A DNA stretch of 64,000 nt, from assembly GCA_004017275.1 (NCBI GenBank), contig SAKE01000001.1, positions 124,001 through 188,000 on the forward strand. The letters run 5' to 3'. A model generated the notes under the pieces. It saw only the letters and a program-made list of their open reading frames with translations. It searched no databases and was not told the DNA's origin. The number at the start of each line of letters is the position of its first letter. Within the stretch, counting starts at the first letter, position 1. Made by a program: the position numbers and the translations under genes. This stretch comes from Mesorhizobium sp. (GTDB lineage Bacteria; Pseudomonadota; Alphaproteobacteria; Rhizobiales; Rhizobiaceae). Below are positions 29,259-37,523 of this stretch, piece by piece.

Positions 29259-29323
29259 GACAATGATGGCGGCGCAGTTCACACATTTCGCGAACTGCGC
29301 GCGCCGCTTCGAAACGGGTGTCC

Positions 29324-31195
29324 ATGGCCGATAGCATCCTTGAAGGTGATACCCACAGGATGCTGGATGATGCCGGCATCGTCAGCTACAGCGTTCTTGA
29401 CCAGGCGCTGTGGACACGCTTCCGCACTGCCGGGACCTCGGATGAGTTCATCGGCGCATGGCTGGGCCTCCTGTGCCGACAGATCGCCGATGCCTCGGCG
29501 GCAGCCCTGGTGCTCGGGGAAGCCGATACCGGGCCTTATGTGCTGGCCGCGGCGTGGCCGAACTCGCAGTCGCCGGTCGGCGGACTTCTCGCCGCCGCCG
29601 AGATGGCCACGGGAAAGCGTCAGGGCATCAGTGTATCGGGTCCGGCGGACAACACACAGATCATCGCGTCACCCATACTCATCGACGGGCATCTGTTTGG
29701 AGCCTGTGCCGTTGCGGTGAAGCGAAACGACGCTGCCTTCACCGACATCATGCGCAAGATCCAGTGGGCTTGCGGCTGGGTGGAGGTGCATCTGCGCCGT
29801 GGCATGAGCGACCAGAGCGAACAGGCGGCGCAGCGCAGCCGCTTTGCGTTCGATATGTTGGCGGCGGTGATCGAGAAGAAGCGGTACAAGGGCGCCTGCA
29901 CCGCCCTCGTCACCGAACTCGCCATGCGGCTGAACTGCGACCCGGTCGCCGTCGGCGTGATGCGCCGGCGCTGGACGCGCGTTGCGGCGGTGTCGCATTC
30001 GGCCGCATTCGACGGCAAGGTCAGCTTCATGCGCGACATCGCGGCGGCGATGGACGAGGCAATCGACCAGCGGGCCGTGGTCGTCGCGCCACCGCGCCAG
30101 GGTCAGGAATATCGGGTCAGCATCGCGCACGAAGCCTTGACACGCCAGTACAAGAACGGCGCTGCCCTGACCGTGCCGCTGCAGAGCAACGGCACGATGA
30201 CGGGCGCGCTCACCTTCCTGCGGCCCGCCGACGCGAGCTTTGACCAGGAGACGATCTATCTTTGTGATGCAGTCGCGGCCGTGGTCGGACCGGTGCTCGA
30301 GGAAAAACGCCGTAACGACCGGACGATCTTCACCAAGGCGATCGAAGCGGGCTGGATCCAGATCAAGAGGCTGCTTGGCCCTCGCTTCATCGGGCGCAAG
30401 ATTGCGACGCTGGCCGCGGTGGCGATAGCGGCGTATCTGAGCGTCGCCACCTCACCCTATGCGGTAACGGCGCCCGCGGTCATTCGCGGTTCGGTACAGC
30501 GAACCATCGTTGCCCCATTCAGCGGCTATGTTCTGGCTGAATTCGCCAAGGCAGGCGAAACGGTGCGCAAGGATCAGGTGCTGGCGCAGCTCGATGATCA
30601 GGATCTGAATTTCGAACGGCTGCGGCTGGTCACCACCAAGGCTCAGAAGGAGACGGAATTCGACCGTGCTCTGGCGCGTGGCGAGCGTGCCGAAAGCCAG
30701 ATCATCGAGGCCCAGATCAAACAGGCGGACGCGCAGCTGTCGCTGATCGACGAACAGCTGCGGCGCACCCGCCTGGTGGCGCCGTTTGATGGATTTATAG
30801 TCTCCGGCGATCTGTCGCAATCGGTCGGCGCGGCGGTCGAGCGTGGCCAGGAATTGTTTCACATCGCGCCACTCGATTCTTACCGCGTGGTGCTGGAGGT
30901 CGACGAAAGCGACATCGAAGACATTAAGATCGGCCAGACCGGCCAGTTGCGGGTCAGCGCGTTGCCGAGGGAGCCGCTGCCCTACAAGATCGAACAGATC
31001 ACCTCTGTCTCGCGCCAGGGCAACGGCCGCAACTCGTTCATGGTCGAGGCCTCGCTCGCCGGGTCCCTCGAGCGGCTGCGTCCTGGCATGGAGGGCGTCA
31101 GCAAGACCCATGTGGATGAACGGCTGCTGTTCTTCGTCTACACCCAGAAGATGATCGACTGGCTGCGCCTGACCCTCTGGCGCTGGGCGGGCTGA
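29324..31195 (+). CDS. GAF-like / HlyD membrane-fusion protein
   Basis: 623 aa. Residues ~20-330 are cytoplasmic with GAF-like features (two related segments, for example AALVLGEADTGPYVLAAAWP and GAALTVPLQSNGTMTGALTF). A single transmembrane segment follows (ATLAAVAIAAYLSVATS, about 365). The rest is HlyD-like: a lipoyl half-motif (VAPFSGYVLAEFAKAGETVR), a coiled coil (FDRALARGERAESQIIEAQI), the second lipoyl half (RLVAPFDGFIVSGDLSQSVG) and a beta-barrel. It sits 65 bp after the giant gene and 2 bp before the M50 gene, so it is probably translationally coupled to the latter. A GTG at 29318 is an alternative start. A soluble sensor-type domain on an adaptor is unusual and may link export to a cytoplasmic signal. 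Confidence 0.82.
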   Translation: MADSILEGDTHRMLDDAGIVSYSVLDQALWTRFRTAGTSDEFIGAWLGLLCRQIADASAAALVLGEADTGPYVLAAAWPNSQSPVGGLLAAAEMATGKRQGISVSGPADNTQIIASPILIDGHLFGACAVAVKRNDAAFTDIMRKIQWACGWVEVHLRRGMSDQSEQAAQRSRFAFDMLAAVIEKKRYKGACTALVTELAMRLNCDPVAVGVMRRRWTRVAAVSHSAAFDGKVSFMRDIAAAMDEAIDQRAVVVAPPRQGQEYRVSIAHEALTRQYKNGAALTVPLQSNGTMTGALTFLRPADASFDQETIYLCDAVAAVVGPVLEEKRRNDRTIFTKAIEAGWIQIKRLLGPRFIGRKIATLAAVAIAAYLSVATSPYAVTAPAVIRGSVQRTIVAPFSGYVLAEFAKAGETVRKDQVLAQLDDQDLNFERLRLVTTKAQKETEFDRALARGERAESQIIEAQIKQADAQLSLIDEQLRRTRLVAPFDGFIVSGDLSQSVGAAVERGQELFHIAPLDSYRVVLEVDESDIEDIKIGQTGQLRVSALPREPLPYKIEQITSVSRQGNGRNSFMVEASLAGSLERLRPGMEGVSKTHVDERLLFFVYTQKMIDWLRLTLWRWAG

Positions 31196-31197
31196 CC

Positions 31198-33345
31198 ATG
31201 GACGGGAGCTATTTCAGTTCGTCCTGGTATCGCGTTGCGCAATTGAAGCTGCGGCTGCGAAGCCAGGTGAGCATCCACCGCACGATCTTTCGCAACCAGG
31301 TCTGGTATGTGATGCAGGATCGGACCTCTGGCCGCTTCCATCGCTTCACGCCGGAGGCCTATTTCATCATCAGCCTGATGACGGGACGACGTACCATGCA
31401 AGACGTGTGGGACAACGCCTGCGAACACCTCGACGAAAAGGTCATTACGCAAGACGCGGTGATCCGTCTTTTGGGGCAGCTTCACGCGGCGGATGTGCTG
31501 TTTGGCGACATTCCGCCCGACATCGAGGAAATCGCCGACCGCGCCAGCAAGCAGCACAACCGCAAGCTTCTGTCGAAATTCGCCAATCCGCTGGCGATTC
31601 GCGTCGGGCTGTTCGATCCGGACGAGTTCCTGAACGCGACCTATCCGCTGGTGCGGCCGTTCCTGTCCTGGTTCGGCGGCGCCGCTTTCCTCGCGCTGGT
31701 TGCCTATTCGATCTTCCTTGCCGCGATGAACTGGCAGGCGCTGACCGGCGACGTAACCGACCGGGTTCTGTCGGCCGAGAATATCGTGCTGATCCTGATC
31801 GCCTATCCCTTCATCAAGGCTTTGCATGAGCTGGGGCATGCCTTCGCCGTCAAACGTTGGGGCGGCGAGGTGCACGAGATCGGCGTGATGCTGCTCGTGT
31901 TCATGCCGGTGCCCTATGTCGACGCGTCGGAGAGCCTGGCATTCCGGGACAAATGGCAGCGCGCCCTGGTGGGTGCGGCAGGCATTATCGTCGAGGGGCT
32001 GTTGGCCGGTCTGGCGCTGATCGTCTGGCTGAACGCCGAGGCCGGACTGGTGCGCGCCTTCGCATTCAACGTGATGCTCATCGGCGGCGTCTCGACCTTG
32101 CTGTTCAACGGCAATCCACTGCTGCGCTTCGACGGCTACTACGTTCTGAGCGATATTCTCGAGATACCGAACCTTGGTCAGCGGGCGACCAAATATCTCG
32201 GCTATCTGGTGCAGCATTATCTGTTCGGCATCGAAAGCGCCGAAACGCCGGCGACCGCGCAGGGCGAAGAGTTCTGGCTGTTCAGCTACGGCGTCACGTC
32301 ATTCTTCTACCGGATCGGCGTCATGGTGGCGATCGTCACATTGGTCAGCCAGCGTTACTTTGTCGTCGGCATGATGATGGCTGGGTGGGCGCTGGTGCTG
32401 ATGGCTGGCGTGCCGCTGGCGCGCCAGCTTTGGTTCTTGTTCACGAGCCCGTCCCTGAGAAAAACGAGGGGGAGGGCCTTCGCCGTCGTCGCAGCCAGTC
32501 TCGCGCTGGTAGCCATGCCGTTCTTTGTCATCCCGCTGCCCTACGCGACCGCCGCGCAGGGCGTCGTATGGCTGCCGGGCGACGGAGTCGTCAATGCCGG
32601 CGTCGATGGCGTGGTGGCGGAAATTGTCGCGACGCCCGGCGCCAGGATCGAGCGAGGCGACCCGATCCTGCGGCTGGAAGACCCGTTGCTGGAAGCGCGG
32701 ACCGTCCTCTTGGATTTGAGGGTTGGGGAGCTTGAGCGCCGCCTCGAAAAACTCGATGTCTCGGACAAGGTCAACGCCAAAGTGGTGGCCGAAGAACTCA
32801 GGCTGGCACGCGCCGACCTGGTCATCGCACGCGACCGCGCCGAAGCGCTGACGGTACGGGCGCAGGCAAGCGGAACTCTGATCGTTCCTTCGGCAAATGA
32901 TCTCGAGGGCAAGTTCGTGCGCCGTGGCGAGACGCTGGCCTATGTGACGCGGTTCGACCAGCCGACATTGCGCGCCGTGATCCCGGAGGGCGACGCCGAC
33001 CTGGTTCGCAACCATACGGAGTTCGTCGACGTGCGCTTCGTCGAAGACCCGTCGGTTTCGCATTCCGCCAAGATCATACGCGAAGTGCCGTCGTTGACCG
33101 CGACTTTGCCGAACGCCGCATTGAGCACGGTGGGCGGTGGCCAGTTCTCACTCGACCCGACCGATCATGCGCAGAAGCGGGTGCTTGCCAATTTGATGCA
33201 TCTGGAACTGGCGCTGGCCAATCCAAGCAAGATCGACCGCATCGGCGGGCGAATCTACGTCCGCTTTTTTCACGGCAATGTCCCGCTTTACGAACGGACC
33301 TATCGCTGGATCAGACAGGTTTTCCTCCGGGTCTACAAGGTATGA
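31198..33345 (+). CDS. M50 site-2-protease fused to HlyD-like domain
   Basis: 715 aa. Residues 1-110 are a PqqD/winged-helix-like start (LRLRSQVSIHRTIFRNQVWY; GRFHRFTPEAYFIISLMTG). Multiple transmembrane helices follow, with HELGH at residues 210-214 and the distal metal ligand in NPLLRFDGYY (Asp ~312), the signature of intramembrane zinc metalloproteases. After the last membrane helix (~450) comes a lipoyl/HlyD region (GDGVVNAGVDGVVAEIVATP; QASGTLIVPSANDLEGKFVR) with a short coiled coil. Homologous fusions are known as uncharacterised M50/biotin-lipoyl proteins. Both catalytic elements are intact, so it may process an export substrate or act as a channel-like scaffold. Confidence 0.85.
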   Translation: MDGSYFSSSWYRVAQLKLRLRSQVSIHRTIFRNQVWYVMQDRTSGRFHRFTPEAYFIISLMTGRRTMQDVWDNACEHLDEKVITQDAVIRLLGQLHAADVLFGDIPPDIEEIADRASKQHNRKLLSKFANPLAIRVGLFDPDEFLNATYPLVRPFLSWFGGAAFLALVAYSIFLAAMNWQALTGDVTDRVLSAENIVLILIAYPFIKALHELGHAFAVKRWGGEVHEIGVMLLVFMPVPYVDASESLAFRDKWQRALVGAAGIIVEGLLAGLALIVWLNAEAGLVRAFAFNVMLIGGVSTLLFNGNPLLRFDGYYVLSDILEIPNLGQRATKYLGYLVQHYLFGIESAETPATAQGEEFWLFSYGVTSFFYRIGVMVAIVTLVSQRYFVVGMMMAGWALVLMAGVPLARQLWFLFTSPSLRKTRGRAFAVVAASLALVAMPFFVIPLPYATAAQGVVWLPGDGVVNAGVDGVVAEIVATPGARIERGDPILRLEDPLLEARTVLLDLRVGELERRLEKLDVSDKVNAKVVAEELRLARADLVIARDRAEALTVRAQASGTLIVPSANDLEGKFVRRGETLAYVTRFDQPTLRAVIPEGDADLVRNHTEFVDVRFVEDPSVSHSAKIIREVPSLTATLPNAALSTVGGGQFSLDPTDHAQKRVLANLMHLELALANPSKIDRIGGRIYVRFFHGNVPLYERTYRWIRQVFLRVYKV

Positions 33346-33524
33346 CCTGCGCCACCGGAGGAGATAATATTTGGATTGAGTTAACTAGATCGCTTGATGA
33401 GTGCACGAAAATTCGATAAATTGTTTACTTATACAAATAAATGAAAGACAATACTTTAGATTAGGTGTCGATGTAGACTGTAGAAACGACGACTTGGCCG
33501 TTTTTCACCTCGAGGAGAGTTCTC
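33346..33524. promoter_or_regulatory. AT-rich gap before sapC, possible internal promoter
   Basis: 179 bp of A/T-rich sequence (for example AAATTGTTTACTTATACAAA near 33417) between two GC-rich genes, ending in a GAGGAGAG ribosome-binding site before the ATG at 33525. The gap and composition suggest a second promoter, so that SapC, SecA and the last adaptor may be transcribed separately from the giant gene. No hairpin terminator is obvious. Confidence 0.4.
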
Positions 33525-34394
33525 ATGACTGTTCAGCTTCTTTTCTACCAAGACGCAAAGCCGGTGACCTCAGACCGTCACAGAGATGTTTCGATCAAGG
33601 CGGGTCACTCCTACAGCTTCGCCCGAAACGTGAATTCGGTACCGGTGACGGCTGTCGAATTCGCGCAGGCAGCGGCGGAGTACCCGATCGTTTTCGCGGG
33701 CACCGAACACTCGATCATGCCGGCGGTCATTCTTGGCGTGAAGCAGACCGAAAACCTTTATGTCGACGATGCCGGCAACTGGAGCGGCAAGTATGTTCCG
33801 GCGTTCGTTCGGCGCTATCCGTTCGTTTTCTCTTCCGATGCCGGCGGCCGAACGTTCATCCTCAACATCGACGAGAGCTTTGAAGGCATCAACCGGGAAG
33901 GCCGCGGCGAGCGCCTGTTCGACAGTGACGGACAGCAGACGCGCTACCTGAAAGAGGTGCTCGGCTTCCTTCAGGATTATCAATCGCGCTTTCAGCGCAC
34001 CAAGCAATATTGCGATCGTCTGAAGTCGCTCGGTTTGCTGCAGCCGATGCAGGCGCAGTTCAATTTGAACAGCGGCGAGCGCCATTCTCTGGCCGGCTTC
34101 ATGACGGTCGACCGGGAGAAGCTGAAGGCGATCGACGTCGCCGACCTGCAAGCGTTGTTTGGAAATGACGAACTGGAGTGCACCTATCTTCACCTCCACT
34201 CCTTGCGGCACTTCGCCAACATGCTGGAGCGGATGCCCGCCCTGGCCGTGGATGTCGAGGACAAACCGGAACCGGCACCAGAGGCCGCCAAAGCGAAACG
34301 GGAAAACGGCAAATCGCCGGCGCACAAAGGCGGTGGACGAAGCGCGGATGCCGGGCTGCAGGCCGAGGCCGAGGATAGTGGGCAGCAGGCTTGA
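33525..34394 (+). CDS. SapC-family protein
   Basis: 289 aa. The N-terminal two thirds match the SapC family in layout: HSYSFARNVNSVPVTAVEFA, AAAEYPIVFAGTEHSIMPAV, the GKYVPAFVRRYPFVFS segment, and FILNIDESFEGINREGRGER followed by FLQDYQSRFQRTKQYCDRLK. There is no signal peptide. The last ~45 residues are a low-complexity Ala/Lys/Glu/Gly tail. SapC was named for an S-layer locus in Campylobacter, but its biochemical role is not known. Its place between the M50-HlyD gene and a secA-like gene suggests a chaperone or targeting partner of the exported giant protein. Confidence 0.85.
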   Translation: MTVQLLFYQDAKPVTSDRHRDVSIKAGHSYSFARNVNSVPVTAVEFAQAAAEYPIVFAGTEHSIMPAVILGVKQTENLYVDDAGNWSGKYVPAFVRRYPFVFSSDAGGRTFILNIDESFEGINREGRGERLFDSDGQQTRYLKEVLGFLQDYQSRFQRTKQYCDRLKSLGLLQPMQAQFNLNSGERHSLAGFMTVDREKLKAIDVADLQALFGNDELECTYLHLHSLRHFANMLERMPALAVDVEDKPEPAPEAAKAKRENGKSPAHKGGGRSADAGLQAEAEDSGQQA

Positions 34395-34439
34395 CCAGGT
34401 GACGACCGCAATATCACTCGCGCGTAGTGGGGTAGGAGC

Positions 34440-36428
34440 TTGACTGCGGCCGGGCAACCGGCCGGCGTCTTGCTTCCGGCCCTCGATCTCGGCGCCGAGC
34501 GGGAAGACCCGGCGCCGAAATTCCTCGACTGGCTGGATCAGTGGCTGGTCGGCGTGACCTCGCCGCTACGGCAGCGAGCGAGGCTCAGGCGGATGTATCG
34601 CGCACTGCCTCGCATCGAGGTCCTGGGGCGTGACTATGTGGGCATGACCGAAGTTGAGCTTGTCGAGCGGGTCGCGGCGTTCCGCGGGGTGATGCGTCGC
34701 GGCGGCCTGACCCAGGCGAACATCGAACGATGCTTCGCGATCGTGCGCGAAATATCGTGGCGCAAGCTCGGGCTGCGCCACCACAACGTTCAAATTCTGG
34801 GCGGCCTCGCAATGCTTGACGGGCGGGTGGCGGAAATGGCGACCGGCGAAGGAAAGACGATCACCGCCGGTCTCGCCGCATCGGCAGCGGCGCTGGCTGG
34901 CACGCCGGTTCACGTCATAACCGTGAACGACTATCTGGCGGAACGCGACCTTGCGACGCTCAAGCCCGTCTATGACTTTCTCGGCCTGACCACGGGCCTG
35001 ATCCAGAGCGGCGACAGGGCAGGGCGGCCGCAAATCTATGCGTCGGACATTGTCTATGCGAGCAACAAGGAGGTTACGTTCGACTACCTGCGCGATCGCA
35101 TGGCTCTTTGCCAAAGGACCGGGCTGCTGCACCGCAAGCTCAGCGGCTTCGGCCAGCTCGGCAATGAGAATTCGCAAACGGTCATGCGCGGTCTGCACCT
35201 GGCGATCGTCGACGAGGCCGATAGCGCGCTGGTCGATGAGGCGCGTACGCCACTGATCATCTCCCAGGAAAGCAACTCCGTCGACGAACGCGACTGGGCG
35301 GAAAAGACGTTTCGTCTGGTCGAGGACCTTCAGCAGGATGTCGACTATTTGCTGTTGCCGGACCGGCGCCGTATCGAATTGACGGAAGCAGGCAAGGACA
35401 GGCTCTGGACGCGCGCTGAGGCAGCCGACGGATTCTGGCGCAACCGCATCCGACGCGAGGAATCGGCTAGGCAAGCACTCTCCGCCTCGCTGCTTTTCCG
35501 ACGCGGCGAACACTATCTGGTCGCCGACGAGACAGTCCAGATCGTCGACGAATTCACCGGACGCATCATGGCCGACCGCACCTGGAGCGATGGCCTTCAT
35601 CAGTTGATCGAATTCAAGGAGGGCTGCAAGGTGACGCCGCGCAAACGCACCGCCGCGCGGATCACCTATCAGCGCTTCTTTCGTCGCTATCTGCGCCTCG
35701 CCGGTATGTCCGGCACAGCCTACGAGGTCAAAGGCGAACTGGGCGCGGTGTACGGGCTGTCGGTTCTCGCCGTGCCGACCCATGTGTCGCCCCGGCGCGC
35801 GAAGCTCGCGCCAATCGTGTGCGCGACGCGCGAGGAGAAATGGAACCGCATCGTGCAGGAGGTCGAGACGATGCGGACCCTCGGACGGCCGGTACTGATC
35901 GGCACGCGTTCGGTCTCGGCGTCGCAGGAACTCAGCGCGTGTCTCGACCGCGCCCGCATCGAGCATGCCGTGCTGAATGCCGAGCAGAGCGCGGACGAGG
36001 CGAATATCATTGCGGGCGCGGGTCGTGTCGGAACGGTGACGGTCGCGACCAACATGGCCGGGCGCGGCGTGGACATCAAGGTCGATCCGGAGGCGCTGGC
36101 AATGGGCGGGCTTCATGTGGTGCTGAGCGAGCGCCACGATGCCCGTCGGATCGACAGGCAGATGGAGGGGCGGACGGCGCGCAAAGGGGATCGGGGGTCA
36201 ACGCGCGACATTCTTTCGCTGGAAGATTCGATCCTCGATCTCGCGCCGCAACGCCTTGTCGAGTGGGCCAGCCGACGTCAAAGCTGGTTCAGGCGTCGCG
36301 CCGCGCTCGTGCTGTTTCGGGTGGCGCAGATGCGCGCCGAACGCGCGCATGCATCGGAGCGCAAGGACTTGCTCGACCAGGACCGGAGGCTGGGTGTGCT
36401 GCTCGCCTTCTCCGGCAAATCCGAATAG
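34440..36428 (+). CDS. Accessory SecA-type ATPase (SecA2-like)
   Basis: 662 aa if it starts at TTG 34440; an internal ATG at 34593 (MYRALPRIEVLGRDYVGM) is the alternative. It carries all SecA motor motifs: Walker A MATGEGKTIT (~residue 134), VNDYLAERD, Walker B DEADSALVDEARTPLIIS (258), GRIMADRTWSDGLHQLIEFK, GMSGTAYE, TNMAGRGVDIK and QMEGRTARKGDRG. Housekeeping SecA is about 900 aa; this one stops soon after the second RecA-like domain and a short helical part, and lacks the zinc-binding C-terminus. Its location inside the giant-protein operon suggests a dedicated export motor, which would replace the ABC ATPase of type I systems. That is inference. Confidence 0.88.
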   Translation: MTAAGQPAGVLLPALDLGAEREDPAPKFLDWLDQWLVGVTSPLRQRARLRRMYRALPRIEVLGRDYVGMTEVELVERVAAFRGVMRRGGLTQANIERCFAIVREISWRKLGLRHHNVQILGGLAMLDGRVAEMATGEGKTITAGLAASAAALAGTPVHVITVNDYLAERDLATLKPVYDFLGLTTGLIQSGDRAGRPQIYASDIVYASNKEVTFDYLRDRMALCQRTGLLHRKLSGFGQLGNENSQTVMRGLHLAIVDEADSALVDEARTPLIISQESNSVDERDWAEKTFRLVEDLQQDVDYLLLPDRRRIELTEAGKDRLWTRAEAADGFWRNRIRREESARQALSASLLFRRGEHYLVADETVQIVDEFTGRIMADRTWSDGLHQLIEFKEGCKVTPRKRTAARITYQRFFRRYLRLAGMSGTAYEVKGELGAVYGLSVLAVPTHVSPRRAKLAPIVCATREEKWNRIVQEVETMRTLGRPVLIGTRSVSASQELSACLDRARIEHAVLNAEQSADEANIIAGAGRVGTVTVATNMAGRGVDIKVDPEALAMGGLHVVLSERHDARRIDRQMEGRTARKGDRGSTRDILSLEDSILDLAPQRLVEWASRRQSWFRRRAALVLFRVAQMRAERAHASERKDLLDQDRRLGVLLAFSGKSE

Positions 36429-36478
36429 CTTAGGGCCGGCGGCTGGACAGGCCGCGGCGGGCAGGGGAGCCACGTCAA

Positions 36479-37282
36479 ATGCTGCGAGCCATCTTATCCA
36501 TCGCCGCTCTGTTTCTGGGCCACGCAGTTCATGCGGCGTCGTTCGATTGCGTCGTCAACCCTTCGATCGTGGTGGGTGTCGGCGGCACAGTGCCTGGCCT
36601 TCTGGAGGAAGTGCTGATCGATCGTGGCGACGTCGTCAAAAAAGGTCAAATCCTGGCTCGGCTGAACGCCAACACCGAGCTGTCAACCGTCGACTTGATG
36701 TCCGAACAGGCGGCCAACACGTCGGAAATCGAGGCCCAGCAGACACGACACCAACTGGCCTTGAACCGCATGGAGCGCTCCCAGCGGTTGGCCAGCCTGA
36801 ACGTCACCTCCAAGGATGCCGTGGAGGAAGCTATCGCGCAAATGGAGGTCTCCAAGCGCGAACTGGCGCTCGCCCAATCGCGCAAGCGCATTCTCGAACT
36901 CGAACTCGCCCGGGCAAGAACTGTGCTGGGCCAGAAAATTATCGTCAGTCCGATCGATGGTATTGTCATGGAGCGCAAGCTTTACGCTGGCGAGTACCTC
37001 GATCAGGACGGGAAACTGGCCACGATCGCACAGCTCGACCCGTTGAGCGTAGAAGCCTTCGTCGCCGACAGCGAATACAGCAAGTTCAGCGTCGGCCTCG
37101 CCGTCAAGGTGACCGTCAACGAGCCGCGCGATGAAGTCCATGTCGGCACGGTTCAGGTGATCGACCGGGTGCTGGACGCGGCCAGCAGGACGTTCGGCGT
37201 GCGCATCATGCTGCCCAATGCCGGCAACCGCTTGCCCGCCGGCCAGCGATGCAAGGTCGAATTCGACACCAAATCGAACTGA
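36479..37282 (+). CDS. Periplasmic HlyD/RND-type adaptor protein
   Basis: 267 aa. Signal peptide at residues 1-20 (MLRAILSIAALFLGHAVHAA). Lipoyl half GVGGTVPGLLEEVLIDRGDV, an antiparallel coiled coil (~65-140, NRMERSQRLASLNVTSKDAV), second half KIIVSPIDGIVMERKLYAGE, then a beta-barrel domain (SVEAFVADSEYSKFSVGLAV) ending GNRLPAGQRCKVEFD. It is the third adaptor-like protein in the cluster and the only fully periplasmic one. It lies 50 bp after the secA-like gene, in the same direction, with a GGGGAG ribosome-binding site. It probably bridges the inner-membrane parts to an outer-membrane pore that is not encoded here. Confidence 0.85.
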   Translation: MLRAILSIAALFLGHAVHAASFDCVVNPSIVVGVGGTVPGLLEEVLIDRGDVVKKGQILARLNANTELSTVDLMSEQAANTSEIEAQQTRHQLALNRMERSQRLASLNVTSKDAVEEAIAQMEVSKRELALAQSRKRILELELARARTVLGQKIIVSPIDGIVMERKLYAGEYLDQDGKLATIAQLDPLSVEAFVADSEYSKFSVGLAVKVTVNEPRDEVHVGTVQVIDRVLDAASRTFGVRIMLPNAGNRLPAGQRCKVEFDTKSN

Positions 37283-37523
37283 AGCGCTCCGACCGCAGCC
37301 AAAGCCGGAGATATTCGCTCGGAGTCTGTCCCCGCTGCCAATATACGCAGATCTGATATCGTCAGGCATCTCGCTTCACAGGGAAGCACGCGAAGCGCGA
37401 CCCTTGACGGCGAGTAGTTCCTAGCGTTTCTAAGTCCTCGAATATCGCCAAATTTAAATTGGTTGAAACCCATCGACGCCCGTATGTGTAGCACAGAGAC
37501 TGCCCTTCCAGATGTGAAGATGG

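Noticed and set aside
29258..37282. Classical type I secretion system for the RTX protein
   Set aside because: HlyD-like proteins are present, but there is no ABC exporter ATPase with a peptidase-like or membrane domain and no TolC-like gene. The only NTPase is SecA-like.
37283..37523. Terminator between the convergent adaptor and lodB genes
   Set aside because: A short CGCG-AAG-CGCG hairpin near 37388 and an ATTTAAAT palindrome are present, but neither has the stem length or T run expected of a terminator.
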